Shown piece after piece: positions 42,383 through 51,397 of a stretch of DNA of 64,000 nt; position 1 is the stretch's first letter; each line of letters opens with the position of its first letter. The position numbers and the translations under genes were made by a program. The notes below the pieces were generated by a model. The model was not told the origin of the DNA, did no database searches, and saw nothing but the letters and a program-made list of their open reading frames with translations. Origin of the DNA: Arsenophonus sp031446165 (GTDB lineage: Bacteria > Pseudomonadota > Gammaproteobacteria > Enterobacterales > Enterobacteriaceae). The stretch lies in assembly GCA_031446165.1 (NCBI GenBank), contig CP132905.1, positions 1 to 64,000 on the forward strand. Direction: 5' to 3'.

Positions 42383-43248
42383 ATGGCAGTTACTAAAGAA
42401 ATACGCAATAAAATACATAGCATAAAAAACACACAAAAGATTACTAAAGCAATGGAAACAGTTGCAGTTTCAAAAATGCGAAAAATACAGGAACATTTAT
42501 TAGCAAACCGGCCCTATGCAAAAGCTATGCAACGTTTAATTTCTCATCTAACATTAACCAATCTGGAATATCCCCATCCATACTTCAAAACACGTAAAAT
42601 AAAAAGTGTAGGGTATTTAGTAATTTCAACTGATCATGGTTTATGTGGTGGTTTAAATATTAATTTATTTAAAAAATTATTAAACGAAATTACGATTTAT
42701 TTAAAAAAAGATATTAAAATTGAATTAGCATTAATTGGTTCCCAAGCAATTTTATTTTTCAATAGCATTGATTATAAAATTATTTCTAAAACAGCTAGCA
42801 TGGAATGGCAATCTTTATTATTAAATATTATGAAACCGACAAAAGTTTTGTTAGAATCTTATAAAAAAGAAAATATTGATAAGTTATATCTTGTTACCAA
42901 TAAATTTGTTAATACTATCACTCAATTACCAAGTATTATTCAATTATTACCTTTGATTAAAGAAAATCATCAAAAAATAAAAAAAAAACTGGGGATTATT
43001 TATATGAATCCGATTCTAACAAAATATTAGATACTATTTTATGTCGTTATATTGAATCACAAGTTTATAATGGCCTCATGGAAAATTTAGCCAGCGAACA
43101 AGCTGCCCGTATGGTAGCAATGAAAACAGCCACAGACAATTGTGCTAATATGATAAAAGAATTAATGTCAATGTATAACAAATGTCGTCAAAGCAATATT
43201 ACTCAAGAACTTAGCGAAATTATTGTAGGAGCTTCTGCAATTCAATAA
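42383..43248 (+). CDS. atpG: ATP synthase F1 subunit gamma, interrupted at an A10 tract
   Basis: Gamma is the rotating central shaft. The first frame encodes an intact N-terminus (AVTKEIRNKIHSIKNTQKIT, STDHGLCGGLN) and runs to a stop at 43028-43030. After the ten-A run at 42979-42988 the family sequence continues in another frame: GDYLYESDS, RYIESQVYNGLMENLASEQA, ARMVAMKTATDN, and an end at 43248. One added A in the run would restore a product of about 288 residues, close to the 287 of E. coli. Both halves are well conserved, and the gene lies among intact atp genes. The reading may be rescued by polymerase slippage, or it may be a sequencing error. A truly broken gamma would disable ATP synthase. 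Confidence 0.85.
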
Positions 43249-43289
43249 AAAATACGTAACCATTAATAAAAATAGAGGATTGATTTAGG

Positions 43290-44687
43290 ATGAATACTGG
43301 AAAAATTATTCAAATAATCGGTTCCATAATAGATGTTGAGTTCCCCCAAGATTCTATGCCTAAAATTTATTATATACTCAAGGTTGAAAATGGTAAGGAA
43401 CAATTAATTTTAGAAGTTCAACAACACTTAGGTGGAGGAGTTGTTCGGTGTATTGCAATGGGCAGTTCTGATGGTTTGAAACGCGGTCTAAGAGTAATTA
43501 ATTTAAAACACCCAATTCAAGTACCTGTTGGTAAAGCAACTTTAGGTCGTATAATGAATGTTTTAGGTGATCCGATAGATATGAAAGGAAAAATTGACAC
43601 AAAAGAATTTTGGGATATTCATCGATTACCAATCAATTATGAAAATTTATCTCATTCAACTGAATTACTTGAAACAGGAATAAAAGTGATGGATCTTATT
43701 TGTCCATTTGCTAAAGGAAATAAGATAGGATTGTTTGGTGGTGCCGGTGTTGGAAAAACAGTTAACATGATGGAACTGATTCGTAACATTGCAATTAAAC
43801 ATTCTGGGTATTCTGTTTTTGCAGGTGTTGGAGAACGTACTCGTGAAGGTAATGATTTTTATTGTGAAATGAAAGACCCAAATGTTTTAAACAAAGTATC
43901 TCTTGTATATGGACAAATGAATGAACCAGCTGGAAATCGGTTACGTGTTGCTTTAACAGGATTAACTCTTGCGGAAAAATTTCGTGATGAAGGTCGAGAT
44001 GTATTATTGTTTATTGATAATATTTATCGTTATACGTTAGCAGGAACAGAAGTATCAGCTTTATTAGGTCGTATGCCGTCAGCAGTTGGATATCAACCTA
44101 CTTTGGCTGAAGAAATGGGTGTATTTCAAGAAAGAATTACATCAACGAAACATGGTTCTATAACTTCCGTTCAGGCAATATATGTTCCTGCAGATGATTT
44201 AACTGATCCATCGCCAGCAACTACTTTTTCACATTTAGACGCAACAGTTGTATTAAGCCGTCAAATTGCATCATTGGGAATTTACCCTGCTGTAGACCCA
44301 TTAAATTCAACTAGTCGTCATCTTGACCCAATGGTTGTTGGAGAAGAACATTATGAAGTTGCACGGGGTGTACAATCAATTTTACAACGTTATCAAGACT
44401 TAAAAGATATTATTGCTATTTTAGGTATGGACGAATTATCAGAAGAAGATAAATTGACTGTTTCTAGAGCTAGAAAAATACAACGTTTTTTATCACAACC
44501 GTTTTTTGTAGCTGAAGTTTTTACTGGTTCAAATGGAAAATTTGTATCATTAAAAGATACTATAAATGGTTTTAAAAGAATTTTAAATGGTGATTATGAT
44601 GATTTATCTGAACAAACATTTTATATGGTAGGAACTATAGAAGAAGCTGTTGAAAAAGCTAAAAAAAATCCATATTTTAATACTTAG
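43290..44687 (+). CDS. atpD: ATP synthase F1 subunit beta
   Basis: Beta holds the catalytic sites. The P-loop GGAGVGKTVNMMELI lies near residue 152, followed by GERTREGNDFY and the catalytic region IDNIYRYTLAGTEVSALLGRMPSAVGYQPTL. At 465 residues it is five longer than E. coli. It starts 41 bases after the atpG end. Confidence 0.98.
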   Translation: MNTGKIIQIIGSIIDVEFPQDSMPKIYYILKVENGKEQLILEVQQHLGGGVVRCIAMGSSDGLKRGLRVINLKHPIQVPVGKATLGRIMNVLGDPIDMKGKIDTKEFWDIHRLPINYENLSHSTELLETGIKVMDLICPFAKGNKIGLFGGAGVGKTVNMMELIRNIAIKHSGYSVFAGVGERTREGNDFYCEMKDPNVLNKVSLVYGQMNEPAGNRLRVALTGLTLAEKFRDEGRDVLLFIDNIYRYTLAGTEVSALLGRMPSAVGYQPTLAEEMGVFQERITSTKHGSITSVQAIYVPADDLTDPSPATTFSHLDATVVLSRQIASLGIYPAVDPLNSTSRHLDPMVVGEEHYEVARGVQSILQRYQDLKDIIAILGMDELSEEDKLTVSRARKIQRFLSQPFFVAEVFTGSNGKFVSLKDTINGFKRILNGDYDDLSEQTFYMVGTIEEAVEKAKKNPYFNT

Positions 44688-44700
44688 GAATATTTTTTTA

Positions 44701-45156
44701 ATGCCTATAAAAACATATCATCTAGTTGTTGTAAGTCCAGAAAAAAAAATGTTTGATAATTTTGTAAAAAATATAAAAATTACAGGAAGTGAAGGAGAAT
44801 TAGGTATTTATCCACAGCATACTTCTATGTTAACTTTGATTAAACCTTGTTTTTTATCTATTACAACAAAAAACATTGAAAATATAAAAAAAAATGAGAA
44901 AAAAATTATATATATTTCTTCTGGTATTTTAGAAATAAAAAAAAATGTAATGATATTAGCGGATATAGCAATATATGCTAAAGATTTTGAAAATGGTTTA
45001 AATAGTAACAAATTATTGATTTTCAAATCTAAAGCAGAAGAATATATTCTATCATTAAATAATAATATCAACAAAGTACAAGCATTATTAGAATTTAGAA
45101 AAGCTATTGAAAAATTTAAAATAATTGAAACAATGAATAAAAACATGATCATTTAA
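44701..45156 (+). CDS. atpC: ATP synthase F1 subunit epsilon
   Basis: Epsilon joins gamma to the c-ring and can inhibit hydrolysis. The ATG at 44701 gives MPIKTYHLVVVSPEKKMF and 151 residues. A 17-codon upstream extension overlapping atpD is not family-like. The N-terminal beta-sandwich with GSEGELGIYPQHTSML is clear. The C-terminal helical part is diverged and about 12 residues longer than in E. coli, so inhibition may be altered. A terminator follows. Confidence 0.93.
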   Translation: MPIKTYHLVVVSPEKKMFDNFVKNIKITGSEGELGIYPQHTSMLTLIKPCFLSITTKNIENIKKNEKKIIYISSGILEIKKNVMILADIAIYAKDFENGLNSNKLLIFKSKAEEYILSLNNNINKVQALLEFRKAIEKFKIIETMNKNMII

Positions 45157-45204
45157 AAAATTTTAAAAACGAGTCATAAAAAATATAAAAATTAAATATA
45201 CAGG

Positions 45205-45241
45205 GAGTGAGACAGTATTTTTTTGTTTCGCTCTTTTTTTT
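45205..45241 (+). terminator. Intrinsic terminator of the atp operon
   Basis: A 9-bp stem (GAGTGAGAC at 45205-45213 with GTTTCGCTC at 45225-45233, two G-U pairs) is followed at once by eight T residues (45234-45241). It lies 49 bases after the atpC stop and 79 bases before glmU, so glmU probably has its own promoter. Confidence 0.85.
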
Positions 45242-45319
45242 AGGATAACACAGAATTTTTTTATTTATATAAATAAGTAATTCTATTTTATATTAACTAA
45301 TGGAATCATCAGATTTTTT

Positions 45320-46708
45320 ATGTCTACAAAGCAAATAAGTGTTGTAATCCTTGCTGCTGGTAAAGGTACTAGAATGTATTCTGATTTGCCAAAAGTTTTA
45401 CATCTTTTGGCAGGTAAACCGATGATTCAATATGTGATTGATACATCAATATCACTTGGTGCATCTAATATTCATGTTGTTTATGGTTATGGTGGTAATT
45501 TACTTAAATTAGCTTTAGTTAATCAACCACTTCATTGGATATTACAAGAAGAACAATTGGGCACAGGACATGCAATGCAAAAAGCATCTTCTTATTTTTC
45601 AGACAATGAAGATATTTTAATGCTTTATGGTGATTCCCCCCTTATAAAAAAAGACACACTTAAAAAATTGATAAAATCTAAAATTCATGGAGGAATTGGT
45701 TTGTTGACTGCAGTAGTGGATGAACCAAAAGGGTATGGAAGAATTATTCGCAAAAAAGGTAAAGTGATTGGAATTGTAGAACAAAAAGATGCAAATAGTC
45801 ATCAATCTGCAATTAAAGAAATAAATAGTGGTATATTAGTTGCTAATGGTGGTGATTTAAAAAGATGGTTAAAAAAAATTAATAAAAATAATGCTCAAAA
45901 TGAATACTATATTACTGATGTAATTTCATTAGCTTATCAAGAAAATTGTAAAATTAATGTTGTGCATCCAAAAAAAATTAGTGAAATAAAAGGAGCTAAT
46001 AATTGTTTAGAACTTGCAAATCTTGAACGAATATATCAACAAGAACAGGCAGAGAAATTACTATTAAATGGAGTCATGATTATTGATCCTTTTCGTTTTG
46101 ATATAAGAGGTACATTAAAACATGGGCGTAACGTAGTTATTGATACTAATGTTATTATTGAAGGAAATGTTATATTAGGTAATAATGTGTATATTCATAC
46201 TGGTTCTATATTAAAAAATTGTATTATTCATGATAATTCAATTATTAATCCTTATTCCTTTATAGAAGGATCAGAATTATCTATGGATTGTATCGTTGGT
46301 CCATTTGCTCGTTTACGCCCAAAAACTAAACTTGCTAAGAAAGTACATATTGGTAATTTTGTAGAAGTTAAAAATTCAGTTTTTGGTGTAGCTTCTAAAG
46401 CTGGTCATTTAAGTTATTTAGGTGATACAAAAATCGGTAATAATGTTAATATTGGTGCAGGAATAATTACTTGTAATTATGATGGTGTCAATAAATTTCA
46501 AACAATTATTAATGATGATGTTTTCCTTGGTTCAGATAGTCAATTAATCGCACCTATTTCAATTGGTAAAGGGGCAACCATTGGTGCTGGCACTACATTA
46601 ACTAATGATGTTCAGGAAAATGAACTTGTGATTAGTCGTATAAAACAAAGGCATATTCGTAATTGGAAACGCCCAGAAAAAAAACATAGTAATAAAGTTA
46701 TAAAATAA
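45320..46708 (+). CDS. glmU: Bifunctional GlcN-1-P acetyltransferase / GlcNAc-1-P uridylyltransferase
   Basis: GlmU makes UDP-GlcNAc in two steps. The N-terminal uridylyltransferase (about 1-229) has the nucleotide loop LAAGKGTRM and QLGTGHAM. The C-terminal left-handed beta-helix (about 250-455) shows hexapeptide repeats and the acetyltransferase residues in PFARLRP, HIGNFVEVKNS, and NIGAGIITCNYDG. The 462 residues are complete. It is followed by glmS as in E. coli. Confidence 0.97.
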   Translation: MSTKQISVVILAAGKGTRMYSDLPKVLHLLAGKPMIQYVIDTSISLGASNIHVVYGYGGNLLKLALVNQPLHWILQEEQLGTGHAMQKASSYFSDNEDILMLYGDSPLIKKDTLKKLIKSKIHGGIGLLTAVVDEPKGYGRIIRKKGKVIGIVEQKDANSHQSAIKEINSGILVANGGDLKRWLKKINKNNAQNEYYITDVISLAYQENCKINVVHPKKISEIKGANNCLELANLERIYQQEQAEKLLLNGVMIIDPFRFDIRGTLKHGRNVVIDTNVIIEGNVILGNNVYIHTGSILKNCIIHDNSIINPYSFIEGSELSMDCIVGPFARLRPKTKLAKKVHIGNFVEVKNSVFGVASKAGHLSYLGDTKIGNNVNIGAGIITCNYDGVNKFQTIINDDVFLGSDSQLIAPISIGKGATIGAGTTLTNDVQENELVISRIKQRHIRNWKRPEKKHSNKVIK

Positions 46709-46795
46709 ATATATATATAAATATGAAAAACAATAGATTACATTATTTTATAAAACATAATACCGTAATACTATATTTTTTGGAATATAAAATTT

Positions 46796-48625
46796 ATGTG
46801 TGGAATTGTAGGTGCAGTAGCACAACGTGATATAGCTGAAATTCTTATCAAAGGACTTCGTAGATTAGAATACCGAGGTTATGATTCTGCAGGTTTAGCT
46901 ATTGTTGATAATAAAAATAATTTAACGCGATTACGTGAATTAGGAAAAGTTCAAAGTTTAGCTAAAAAATTAGAAAAACATTTCGTAGTCGGTGGTACTG
47001 GTATTGCACATACCCGTTGGGCTACTCATGGAAAACCAAGTAAAAAAAATGCCCACCCTCATATTTCTGAAAATATTGCTATTGTTCACAATGGTATTAT
47101 TGAAAATCATCAAGCACTTAGAAAAAAACTTAAAACAAAAAAATATGTTTTTACTTCACAAACTGATACTGAAGTAATTGCGCATTTAATACATCTAGAA
47201 TTACACAATGGGGGAAAATTTTTTCAAGTAATTCAGCGTGTTGTAACGCAATTAAAGGGTACATATTCCATAGTTGTTATGAATAGTCATATTCCTGGAA
47301 TGTTAATAGCTGCACGATGTGGTAGCCCATTAATCATAGGTTTAGGTGTTGGTGAAAATTTTTTAGCATCTGACCAATTAGCTTTATTACCGGTTACCCG
47401 TCGTTTTATTTGTTTAGAAGAAGGTGATGTTGTTGAAATTACTCGTAGGACAGTTTTTATTTTTGATAAAAAAGGGTTTCAAGTTAAAAGAAAAAAAATA
47501 GAATCTAACATTAAATTTAATACTAGTGAAAAAGGCATTTATAAACATTATATGCAAAAAGAAATATACGAACAACCATTGGCGATAAAAAATACTCTAG
47601 AAGGGCGTGTGAATAATAATAATGTTTGTTTTAGTGAATTAGATAAAATAGAAAACAATATTTTAATTCAAGTAGAACATGTTCAAATTGTTGCATGTGG
47701 TACTTCATATAACGCTGGAATGGTTGCTCACTATTGGTTTGAATCTTTACTAGGTATACCATGTGATGTAGAAATCGCGTCGGAATTTCGATATAGAAAA
47801 CCGGCACGTCGAAAAAATAGCTTGTTGATTACCATTTCTCAATCAGGTGAAACAGCAGATACTTTAGCTGCATTACGTTTATCAAAAACACTAGGTTACT
47901 TAATATCTTTATCTATATGTAATGTTTCTGGATCTTCTTTAGTGCGTGAATCAGATATTGCATTAATGACAAAAGCTGGTATAGAAATTGGCGTAGCATC
48001 TACTAAAACTTTCACTACCCAATTAACTATTTTGTTATTATTAGTTGCATATATGATTCGCTTAAAGAATAAAAACATTTTCCTTGAAAAAAGCATAATA
48101 AAAGCTTTGCATGGCCTTCCTGCGCATATCAATAGTATGTTTTTAAAAGAAAAAATGATTGAAGTTTTAGCTGAAGATTTTTCTGATAAAAATCATTCTC
48201 TTTTTTTAGGGAGAGGTGATCAATTTCCAATAGCTGTTGAAGGCGCCTTGAAATTAAAAGAAATCTCTTATATTCATGCAGAAGCATATGCTGCTGGTGA
48301 ATTAAAACATGGACCATTAGCATTAATTGATGCAGATATGCCAGTTATTATTATTGCTCCAAATAATGAACTTTTAGAAAAGCTGAAATCAAATATTGAA
48401 GAAGTTCGTGCTAGAGGAGGTTTATTATATGTTTTTGCTGATAAAAATGCTGGTTTTGTTGACAGCAAAAATATGAAAATTATTCCATTACCTCATGTTG
48501 AGGAGTTAATTGCTCCGATTTTTTATGTTGTTCCTCTTCAATTGTTATCTTATCATGTTGCTTTAATTAAAGGAACTGATGTTGACCAACCAAGAAATTT
48601 AGCTAAATCAGTAACAGTGGAGTGA
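46796..48625 (+). CDS. glmS: Glutamine-fructose-6-phosphate aminotransferase
   Basis: GlmS forms glucosamine-6-phosphate from fructose-6-phosphate and glutamine, the entry to amino-sugar synthesis. Cys2 after the initiator Met is the glutaminase nucleophile (MCGIVGAV). RGYDSAG, HTRWATHG, HNGIIENH and two SIS domains with SQSGETADT follow, and the C-terminus ends QPRNLAKSVTVE as in E. coli. Its 609 residues equal E. coli. The glmU-glmS spacer (46709-46795) shows no GlmZ-type leader that I can recognise. Confidence 0.98.
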   Translation: MCGIVGAVAQRDIAEILIKGLRRLEYRGYDSAGLAIVDNKNNLTRLRELGKVQSLAKKLEKHFVVGGTGIAHTRWATHGKPSKKNAHPHISENIAIVHNGIIENHQALRKKLKTKKYVFTSQTDTEVIAHLIHLELHNGGKFFQVIQRVVTQLKGTYSIVVMNSHIPGMLIAARCGSPLIIGLGVGENFLASDQLALLPVTRRFICLEEGDVVEITRRTVFIFDKKGFQVKRKKIESNIKFNTSEKGIYKHYMQKEIYEQPLAIKNTLEGRVNNNNVCFSELDKIENNILIQVEHVQIVACGTSYNAGMVAHYWFESLLGIPCDVEIASEFRYRKPARRKNSLLITISQSGETADTLAALRLSKTLGYLISLSICNVSGSSLVRESDIALMTKAGIEIGVASTKTFTTQLTILLLLVAYMIRLKNKNIFLEKSIIKALHGLPAHINSMFLKEKMIEVLAEDFSDKNHSLFLGRGDQFPIAVEGALKLKEISYIHAEAYAAGELKHGPLALIDADMPVIIIAPNNELLEKLKSNIEEVRARGGLLYVFADKNAGFVDSKNMKIIPLPHVEELIAPIFYVVPLQLLSYHVALIKGTDVDQPRNLAKSVTVE

Positions 48626-48855
48626 AAAATAACATTTTATAAAAAAGTTATGATTAAATTATTTTATATAATGTTATTATTGTATTTTTGTTTAAAATTT
48701 ATTTGTATTGTATAATTTATTAATATTTTTTTTAGTGATTTAGTGATATTAAACAATATTATTTAAAGAATATTGTTATTTATATAATTTTCTATATATC
48801 GATAATTATATAACAGTTAAGGTTTTATTAATTGTAATGTTGCAAGGAATTTAAA

Positions 48856-50144
48856 ATGTTATTATATTTCAAACAAACACATATGGTTCTAACTTCATGT
48901 TTTTTTTTATTTTTTATGATTGGGTGTAGTACAAAAAATATCATAGATGAAAAGAAAAAAAATATTAAGCAAAATATACCAGTAAGAGGTATATGGATAG
49001 CTACTGTCTCTCGTCTTGATTGGCCTTCTATCGCATCAGTTAATATTAATTCAGATATATTAAGAATAAAAGTACAAAAAAAAACATTAACTGATAAACT
49101 TGATAATTTGGTTAAATTAGGAATTAATACAATTTTTTTCAAGTAAAACCAGATGGCACAGCACTTTATCATTCTAATATTTTGCCCTGGTCTTCAGTAT
49201 TAACTGGTGTAATAGGTAAAAATCCAGGATATGATCCATTGGAGTTTATTATTAAAGAAGCCCATAAAAGAAATTTAAAAATACATGCTTGGTTAAATCC
49301 ATATCGTGTTTCTATGGATATAGATCCAAAAACTATTTCTTCTTTAAAAGAAACAATTTTTTTACCACTTCCAAGTATTTATGTTTTACATCAGGATTGG
49401 ATAAGAATTGCTTGTAATCGTTTGGTATTGGATCCAGGATTACCTGAAGTACGTAATTGGATCACTAGTATTGTGGTTGAATTAATTAGAAATTACAATA
49501 TAGATGGCATACAATTTGATGATTATTTTTATAATGAAATATCTTCATCAAAATTGAATGATGATTTAACATATAAAAAATACGGAAAAAATTTTTCAGA
49601 TAAAGGAAATTGGAGAAGAAATAATACTTTGCTGTTAATTAGAAAGATATCTTCAATAATTAATTTTTTAAAACCAAACATTGAATTTGGTATCAGTCCT
49701 GATGCCGTTTGGAGAAACTTTATTGATGATCCAAGAGGTTCCAAAACAAAATCTGGTGGATCTAGTTATGATAAAGCTTATGCTGATACTAAATTATGGG
49801 TAGAAGAAGGTTTATTAGATTATATTGCTCCACAAATATATTGGTCTTTTTCTCGTGAGATTGCAAAATATGATGTTATTGCAAAATGGTGGACCGATAT
49901 TGTCAAAAGAAATAATACTAAGTTATATATTGGTATTGCATTATACAAAGCTGGTATAGAATCTAACATTGAACCAGATTGGATTTTAGATGGGGGTGTT
50001 TATGAATTAAAAAAACAATTTGATTTTAATGATTCTTTACCTGAAATTAAAGGCATAATTTTGTTTAGAGAATCTTTTTTACAATATGAAAATACTAAAA
50101 ATGCAGTAAATTATATCAGATCTAAATGGAATGAATTATATTAA
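48856..50144 (+). pseudogene. digH: DigH-like glycosyl hydrolase lipoprotein, frameshifted at a T7 tract
   Basis: DigH (YddW, GHL10/DUF4015 family) is an outer-membrane lipoprotein that cleaves denuded peptidoglycan glycans. The first part (48856-49146) has a signal helix, a lipobox-like MIGC near residue 26 and RGIWIATVSRLDWPS. It ends at GINTIFFK-stop. After the T7 run at 49133-49139 the frame changes and continues without a stop: QVKPDGTALY, ILPWSSVLTG, KNPGYDPLEF, HAWLNPYR, DGIQFDDYFY, YIAPQIYWSFSR, to 50144. One added T would restore about 429 residues. The rest is undamaged, so this is either a fresh pseudogene, a slippage-rescued gene or a sequence error. Confidence 0.8.
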
Positions 50145-50270
50145 TTTTTTATTCTTCTGATTAAAAATTTTTCAGAAAAATAAATTATATGTCATTATTG
50201 TAATAATATTTTAGATATTATTGGTTTTTTCAGTAGTAATGAATCCTTTGTTTTGAGATGAGTAATAAGA

Positions 50271-51389
50271 ATGAAACATGTAGGATTAATTGGGTGGAGA
50301 GGTATGGTAGGTTCTGTTCTTTTAGAACGAATACTAAAAGAATGTAATTTTAATGATATTAAATTTGTTTTTTTTTCTACTTCTCAATATGGTCAATATG
50401 CACCAAATTATGGACAACATGAAAAAATATTACAAAATGCATTCGATATTAATCGATTACAAGTATTAGATATAATTATAACATGTCAAGGTAATGATTA
50501 TACAAATAAAATTTATCATAAACTAAGAAAAATTAGATGGTCAGGTTATTGGATAGATGCTGCATCTTTATTGCGAATGAAAAAAAATAGTCTTATTATA
50601 CTCGATCCAGTTAATCGTCCATATATTGATGTAAGCTTACATAAAGGAATAAAAACATTTGTTGGCGCTAATTGTACTGTTAGTCTAATGTTAATGGCTT
50701 TAGGTGGTTTGTTTAAAGAAAAATTAATTGAATGGATTTCAGTAGCAACATATCAGGCAGTATCTGGTGCAGGTGCACAAAATATCCAAAAATTACTATT
50801 TCATATGGGTGCATTATATTCACATATTTCTGATGAATTAAAAAATCCTGCTAAATCTATTTTAGCAATTGAAAAAAAAGCAACAACATTTATGCGTAAT
50901 TTAACAATGAATAATCAATTTTTTGATCAATCATTAGTTGCTAATTTGATACCTTGGATAGATACACAATTATCAAATGGACAAAGTCGTGAAGAATGGA
51001 AAGGTCAAGCAGAAACAAATAAAATTTTAAATAATAATAGATCTAATTTTATTCCTGTAGATGGTGTATGTGTGCGCATTGGTACATTACGTTGTCATAG
51101 CCAAGCTTTTACTATTAAATTAAAAAAAAATATTTCTCTTGACGATGTTCAGCAAATATTATTAGCTCATAATCCTTGGGTACGTATCATTCCTAATGAC
51201 AGAGAATTAACAGTTAAAAAACTCACACCTGTTGCAGTTACAGGAACATTAAATATTCTTGTCGGACGTCTTCGGAAATTAAATATTGGTTTTAAGTATT
51301 TATCTGCTTTTACAATTGCTGATCAATTATTATGGGGGGCCGCAGAACCTTTACACCGTATGTTAAAAATTTTATGTGAAATTGATTAA
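50271..51389 (+). CDS. asd: Aspartate-semialdehyde dehydrogenase
   Basis: Asd reduces aspartyl phosphate to the semialdehyde, the branch point for diaminopimelate, lysine, threonine and methionine. It is the long proteobacterial form with 372 residues. The NADP loop GWRGMVGSVL is at residue 7, GANCTVSLML carries the catalytic Cys near residue 134, and NGQSREEWKGQAETNKIL and RVGALRCHSQAF-like RIGTLRCHSQAF follow. It is convergent with gyrB, only 8 bases apart. It does not lie here in E. coli. Confidence 0.97.
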   Translation: MKHVGLIGWRGMVGSVLLERILKECNFNDIKFVFFSTSQYGQYAPNYGQHEKILQNAFDINRLQVLDIIITCQGNDYTNKIYHKLRKIRWSGYWIDAASLLRMKKNSLIILDPVNRPYIDVSLHKGIKTFVGANCTVSLMLMALGGLFKEKLIEWISVATYQAVSGAGAQNIQKLLFHMGALYSHISDELKNPAKSILAIEKKATTFMRNLTMNNQFFDQSLVANLIPWIDTQLSNGQSREEWKGQAETNKILNNNRSNFIPVDGVCVRIGTLRCHSQAFTIKLKKNISLDDVQQILLAHNPWVRIIPNDRELTVKKLTPVAVTGTLNILVGRLRKLNIGFKYLSAFTIADQLLWGAAEPLHRMLKILCEID

Positions 51390-51397
51390 ATTAATCA

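Noticed and set aside
44650..44700. Upstream start for atpC inside atpD
   Set aside because: The extension is read from the atpD coding end in another frame and is not present in epsilon subunits.
44808..45152. A 114-codon minus-strand frame opposite atpC
   Set aside because: Antisense shadow of a Lys/Ile-rich gene; hydrophobic appearance comes from reversed A-rich codons.
48828..49172. A 114-codon minus-strand frame opposite the 5' part of digH
   Set aside because: It is an antisense shadow. The plus strand encodes recognisable DigH sequence, which explains the openness.
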